64,000 nucleotides of DNA from NCBI RefSeq assembly GCF_020782235.1, contig NZ_JAJGNO010000002.1, positions 372,001 through 436,000 on the forward strand. The letters are read 5' to 3'. How positions within the stretch are numbered: the stretch's first letter is position 1; each line of letters begins with the position of its first letter. The DNA is from Sphingobium naphthae (lineage in GTDB: Bacteria; Pseudomonadota; Alphaproteobacteria; Sphingomonadales; Sphingomonadaceae). Shown piece after piece: positions 63,229 to 64,000 of the stretch. A program made the position numbers and the translations under genes. Under the pieces are notes generated by a model that searched no databases, had not been told where the DNA came from, and was given only the letters and a program-made list of their open reading frames with translations.

Positions 63229-64000
63229 ATGTCGGCTTTTTCCTCTCCCGAACCCTATATTCTCTGGCTGACCGGCGCGGGCGTGCTGATCACGCTGGTG
63301 GCGTGGCTGCCGCTGGCGCTGAAGCGCCTGCCGCTCTCGCTGCCGATCATCTGCATGGCGGCCGGCGCCGCCATCTTCCTGATCCCGGCCATCAGCTTTC
63401 GCCCTTTGCCCATGATCCTGCCGGACATTGCCGAGCGGCTGACCGAATTCGTCGTCATCATCGCGCTGATGGGGGCGGGACTGAAGCTCGATCGCCTCTT
63501 CAGCTGGCGCCGGTGGAACGTCACCTGGCGGCTGCTGGGCATCACCATGCCGCTGTCGATCGCCGCGATCATGCTGATCGGCGTCACTCTGCTCGGCCTG
63601 CCCTGGCCGGTCGCGCTGCTGCTGGGCGCCTGCCTCGCGCCCACCGACCCGGTGCTGGCCGCCGACGTGCAGGTCGGCCCGCCAAAAAGCGGCGAGGAGG
63701 ACGAGGTGCGGTTCGGCCTCACGTCCGAAGCCGGGCTGAATGACGGGCTGGCCTTTCCCTTCGTCAATCTGGCGATCGCGCTTGCCGCCGCGTCGAGCGC
63801 GCCCGAGCCCTGGCTGCAGCAATGGCTGCTCCATGATGTGCTGTGGGAAGTGTCGGTCGGCCTGCTGGGCGGCTGGGCGGTGGGCTGGCTGTTCGGCTGG
63901 CTGACCTTCCATGTCCCTGCGCGCAGCCGGCTGGTTCAGACCGGCGACGGGCTGATCGCCATCGCGGCGACCCTCATCTCCTATGGCGTCGCCGAGATGC
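63229..64000 (+). CDS. Cation:proton antiporter (NhaP/CPA1 type), cut by window edge
   Basis: The frame opens at ATG 63229, 41 bases after the kinase stop, and is still open at the window end (257 codons). It shows repeated hydrophobic helices (LITLVAWLPLALKRL, VVIIALMGAGLKLDRLF) and the CPA signature LGACLAPTDPVLAADVQVG followed by FGLTSEAGLNDGLAFPFV, with the Asn-Asp pair expected in the ion path. It should exchange sodium or potassium for protons. The C-terminal part is outside the window. Close spacing suggests it could share the kinase transcript. Confidence 0.9.
   Translation, partial: MSAFSSPEPYILWLTGAGVLITLVAWLPLALKRLPLSLPIICMAAGAAIFLIPAISFRPLPMILPDIAERLTEFVVIIALMGAGLKLDRLFSWRRWNVTWRLLGITMPLSIAAIMLIGVTLLGLPWPVALLLGACLAPTDPVLAADVQVGPPKSGEEDEVRFGLTSEAGLNDGLAFPFVNLAIALAAASSAPEPWLQQWLLHDVLWEVSVGLLGGWAVGWLFGWLTFHVPARSRLVQTGDGLIAIAATLISYGVAEM

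Overview
GC-rich alphaproteobacterial chromosome, most likely a sphingomonad (Sphingobium/Sphingomonas/Novosphingobium). I infer this from codon use, the large TonB-dependent receptor followed by sapC, cupin and tryptophan-halogenase genes, the one-piece LigB-LigA gallate dioxygenase, and many acyl-CoA dehydrogenases. I see no rRNA, tRNA, CRISPR array, insertion sequence or prophage. Genes are packed tightly: the longest gaps are about 250 bases, so no gene-free stretch exceeds 300 bases. The two edge genes (a TetR regulator at the left, a cation:proton antiporter at the right) are cut by the window.

Region 1 (1-17346) is a catabolic island for an unidentified carboxylic acid: a divergent TetR regulator, an APH-type kinase, two SDRs, an acyl-CoA ligase, a hydratase/3-hydroxyacyl-CoA dehydrogenase fusion, a VOC protein, two large/small acyl-CoA dehydrogenase pairs, a thiolase, an ACAD10/11-like dehydrogenase, a zinc alcohol dehydrogenase and an aldehyde dehydrogenase. 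The units are arranged around divergent promoters. The APH kinase plus ACAD10/11-like enzyme plus SDR plus ligase resembles the levulinate (lva) and 4-hydroxyacid pathways, which points to gamma-hydroxyacyl-CoA processing.

Region 2 (17393-22220) holds a DEDDh exonuclease, glutaryl-CoA dehydrogenase, a large catalase and a hemerythrin, closed by a strong terminator.

Region 3 (22300-34418) is a beta-glucan utilisation locus: TonB-dependent receptor, SapC, cupin-8, flavin-dependent tryptophan halogenase, GH16, LacI regulator, MFS sugar transporter and GH3 beta-glucosidase. A GTGAACGTTCAC-type palindrome lies before the receptor and again before the GH3 gene, so the locus is probably one LacI regulon.

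Region 4 (34429-42984) carries LysR/mmsA, yaaA, an SDR, and a minus-strand operon kup - short KdpD-like kinase - KdpE-like regulator. Three CGTAAAA(T/A) repeats, phased by 11 and 33 bp, lie upstream of kup.

Region 5 (42984-50800) holds a secreted GH2 beta-galactosidase and a gallate module: AraC regulator, desB, aromatic-acid MFS transporter and outer-membrane channel. A 30-codon reading frame with a good ribosome site overlaps the desB start.

Region 6 (50820-64000) holds a metal/stress group (CDF transporter, 17-cysteine copper-storage-like protein, DUF3008 protein, Tat-exported SDR), a retropepsin-like protease, a PaoABC-like molybdenum aldehyde oxidoreductase, small stress-type proteins, a soluble hybrid histidine kinase and the start of an antiporter.
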